Shown here: piece by piece, positions 62,091 to 64,000 of the stretch
Layout: every line of letters starts with the position of its first letter
Numbering within the stretch: position 1 is the first letter of the stretch
Source: Campylorhamphus procurvoides
Lineage: Eukaryota; Chordata; Aves; Passeriformes; Dendrocolaptidae
Assembly: GCA_013396655.1 (NCBI GenBank)
Contig: WBMV01003267.1
Span: 186,001 to 250,000 of the forward strand
Reading direction: 5' to 3'
Length of the DNA: 64,000 nt
The notes under the pieces: model-generated
Database searches by the model: none
What the model saw: only the letters and a program-made list of their open reading frames with translations
Told to the model about the DNA's origin: nothing
Translations under genes and position numbers: made by a program

Positions 62091-64000
62091 TTCATTCATC
62101 ACTGTCCAGGAAGGACTCGGTGCTGCCCATGGAGAGCCTGAGAAATGTAGAACATCAGCAGGGCTTATTCTTTTACCCACCATCTCTAGGGGTTCTTTTT
62201 CTCATTGTGAGCCCTCTCCGTGCCTTCATGCACTTGGTGTTTTGGGCAGTCTCTTGCTCTCTGTGTGCACATAGAGTGGTGGAGTTTTCATCATATAAAC
62301 AAATGTATTGAACGGTGTTACTTTCTTGAAACACCGGGTGTTGTTTGGCCATATTGTGGGGTTTTATCTTTAAAAACACAGTGCTGTGGTTCATGTACCC
62401 TGGGGATGCTGCATAAAGTGCCTGGAACTCTCTAATCCAGGGACTGTCCAGGAGGACCTCACCAGCTTCATCCACACGCCTCTGGCTTTGCATTTTTGCT
62501 TTATCTGAATGATACCCTTGGCAGGAGATGTAACTTTTTTCCCCCTCATTTCATACATTTGTCTTTTTCATCCTTTTTTCTCCCCCCACTGCAAAAGGGA
62601 ACATATGGTCCTCACTGTTTGCATTAATGGGCCTTTGATGCCACTGCTAAATGTAGCAGGTGGGGGCAACTTATCCTTGGTTTCTTTTGGTGACTACACA
62701 CAGCATTATTAATGTCTCATTTAAAGAGGACCTGGTGATATATATCTATTTTTCCTCCAGACTGGATGCTCAATTTTGCCCAATGACAGTCATTTTTATG
62801 GTTCTGGATGTCTGACCCAAAGAGGGAAGTTTTTGTTCATGGTTTATATCATATCCTGGCACAGGTGGAACTTTCATATGAATGCAGCATTCTGCTTACA
62901 GTGTCCTCATCAGAGTTGTTAGACAATTCCATCAGTAAAAATAAGCACTTACATACTATAATAGGAAAAATTACTTAAACAATAAAACCCTGTATTTTTT
63001 TACCATAAAGGCCAAGAGTTTTAAACATCTCTGTATGTATCTGGCACTAACAGGATGGTATTTCACACGGATGCTTTCTGCTTGCAGCATGGTAGAGCAG
63101 GAGTGTCCTGCATTTTAGTTTAGACTTACGTCTGCTTTTTACCTCTAGAAATGTACAGCATAAGTTTTCACTTCTGAGAGTTCATCTGTGCTGACATTCT
63201 CATTTTTAACTCATTGGGAGCCCCCAGAGCAGCGAGGCTCAGGTATGCTTTGTGGTCCTGAATTTATGTAGCACTTGGGTAACCATAGAGCCTTGAAAGC
63301 TCCAGAGAACTGAGTTTCAAAGAACATGGCAAGCCAAAAGGTTGCCTAAAATCATGTGTCCCTGCACCTAACCCCATCACCCCAGTCGTTTTCAATTGTT
63401 CATAGTCATATGCTTTTCAGTCTTGCTCAATAACAGGTTTGCAGACCTTTGACATCTCTATTTAAAAACGAACTGACAGCTTTCCAGCAACAGCTGGTGG
63501 AGGGCACTTCTAGCTGTTCATAGTGCAATGGATTATAAAAAAATCCCACGTAGTTTCATATTTCCTACTTTGTCTCCAAGTTCAGACTGGTATTTACTGA
63601 TTTTTTTTGTTTCTGCTTGACATTGATTTAGCTTATATAGAAAATGTGCTTTTTACTTTACTAAATGTTTCCTTACGTGGGAAGTGTGAAGCCAACAGTC
63701 TTGGCATGGTGTGTCAGCCTTGTGAGTAAATTTTATAATTGGTTGAATTGCTTTTAAAATGTTAGCTACATTAATTTCCTCAGATGCTGCATGTCTGTGT
63801 TTTCTGTACAGTTCAAAGAGACCAGTTGGTCGCTGTTTGAACTGTTTTTTGCAATTTAAACATAGCCAATTGAAGTCTAAGATGGGGCATCCCATTGAAA
63901 TACAGTGGGAAGTATTGGTAATATTTCTCACTAGATTTCATTCTAAGTAAGTCAATTTCCCATTCATATTCCTGGTTAATCTAAACAGCCAGGCACAGAG

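Larger units (their letters stand above)
40608..64000 (+). other. MACROD2: MACROD2 downstream intron (partial)
   Basis: No sequence resembling the next macrodomain block (expected to begin with the end of a Tyr codon and continue with a Val-Ile-His-Thr-Val-Gly-type strand) is visible before the end of the window. The whole stretch is therefore taken as one intron continuing past base 64000. Confidence 0.8.
60714..64000. other. Intronic stretch to the window end
   Basis: Intron holding the antisense open stretch near 61.2-61.6 kb and the CATC repeat near 62.0 kb, both annotated separately, and a GC-richer part from about 61840 to 62130. A small inverted repeat (AGGCCTA, 4-base loop, TAGGCCT) lies at 61159-61176. 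From 62.3 kb to the end nothing was recognised. Confidence 0.5.

Noticed and set aside
1..64000. Nested FLRT3 gene, as found in a MACROD2 intron in mammals
   Set aside because: FLRT3 has one long uninterrupted coding exon, and no frame near that length or with leucine-rich repeats is present.
1..64000. tRNA, rRNA, CRISPR arrays or bacterial-type operons
   Set aside because: No cloverleaf box pairs, rRNA words or regularly spaced short repeats were seen. The only regular arrays are the LTR repeat, the minisatellite and microsatellites.

Overview
This window is vertebrate nuclear DNA, almost certainly from a bird. The base composition is AT-rich, there is no bacterial-style gene packing, and several pieces of the avian LINE CR1 are present, with their typical 3' ends made of 8-base units of the ATTCTATG/ATTCTGTG type. 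Two LTRs also resemble bird endogenous-retrovirus LTRs. A passerine is possible, but I cannot prove it from the sequence alone.

The only coding sequence I can support is one 117-base exon at 40491-40607 on the + strand. It reads as part of the macrodomain of MACROD2, a mono-ADP-ribosyl hydrolase. It has a consensus branch point, a 3' splice site and a GTAAGT donor, and it carries the catalytic-site Asp and His of the family. Everything else reads as intron of this gene, which has very long introns in vertebrates: 1-40490 upstream and 40608-64000 downstream, both continuing outside the window.

Layout: 1-5.7 kb is plain intron. 5.7-7.0 kb is a sense-oriented LTR with a 48-base tandem array inside it. 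8.8-9.1 kb is a CR1 with two 3' ends. 10.5-11.0 kb is an antisense CR1. 13.6-13.8 kb is a CpG-richer patch. 16.7-17.35 kb is a CR1 tail followed by an antisense solo LTR with a 5-base target duplication. 18.4 kb has an AT microsatellite, and 27.3 and 32.6-33.0 kb have CR1 pieces. 40.5 kb is the exon. 44.7 kb has a 14-base minisatellite, 46.1 and 60.5 kb have CR1 pieces, 61.2-61.6 kb has an unrecognised antisense open stretch, and 62.0 kb has a CATC microsatellite.

The many short open reading frames of 60-170 codons are about what chance gives in 64 kb of six-frame sequence. They show no recognisable domains, apart from CR1 reverse-transcriptase tail remnants. I found no new multi-gene system here. 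The points most worth checking are the LTR tandem array, the cleanly bounded solo LTR next to a CR1 tail, the double-ended CR1, and the unexplained open stretch near 61.2-61.6 kb.
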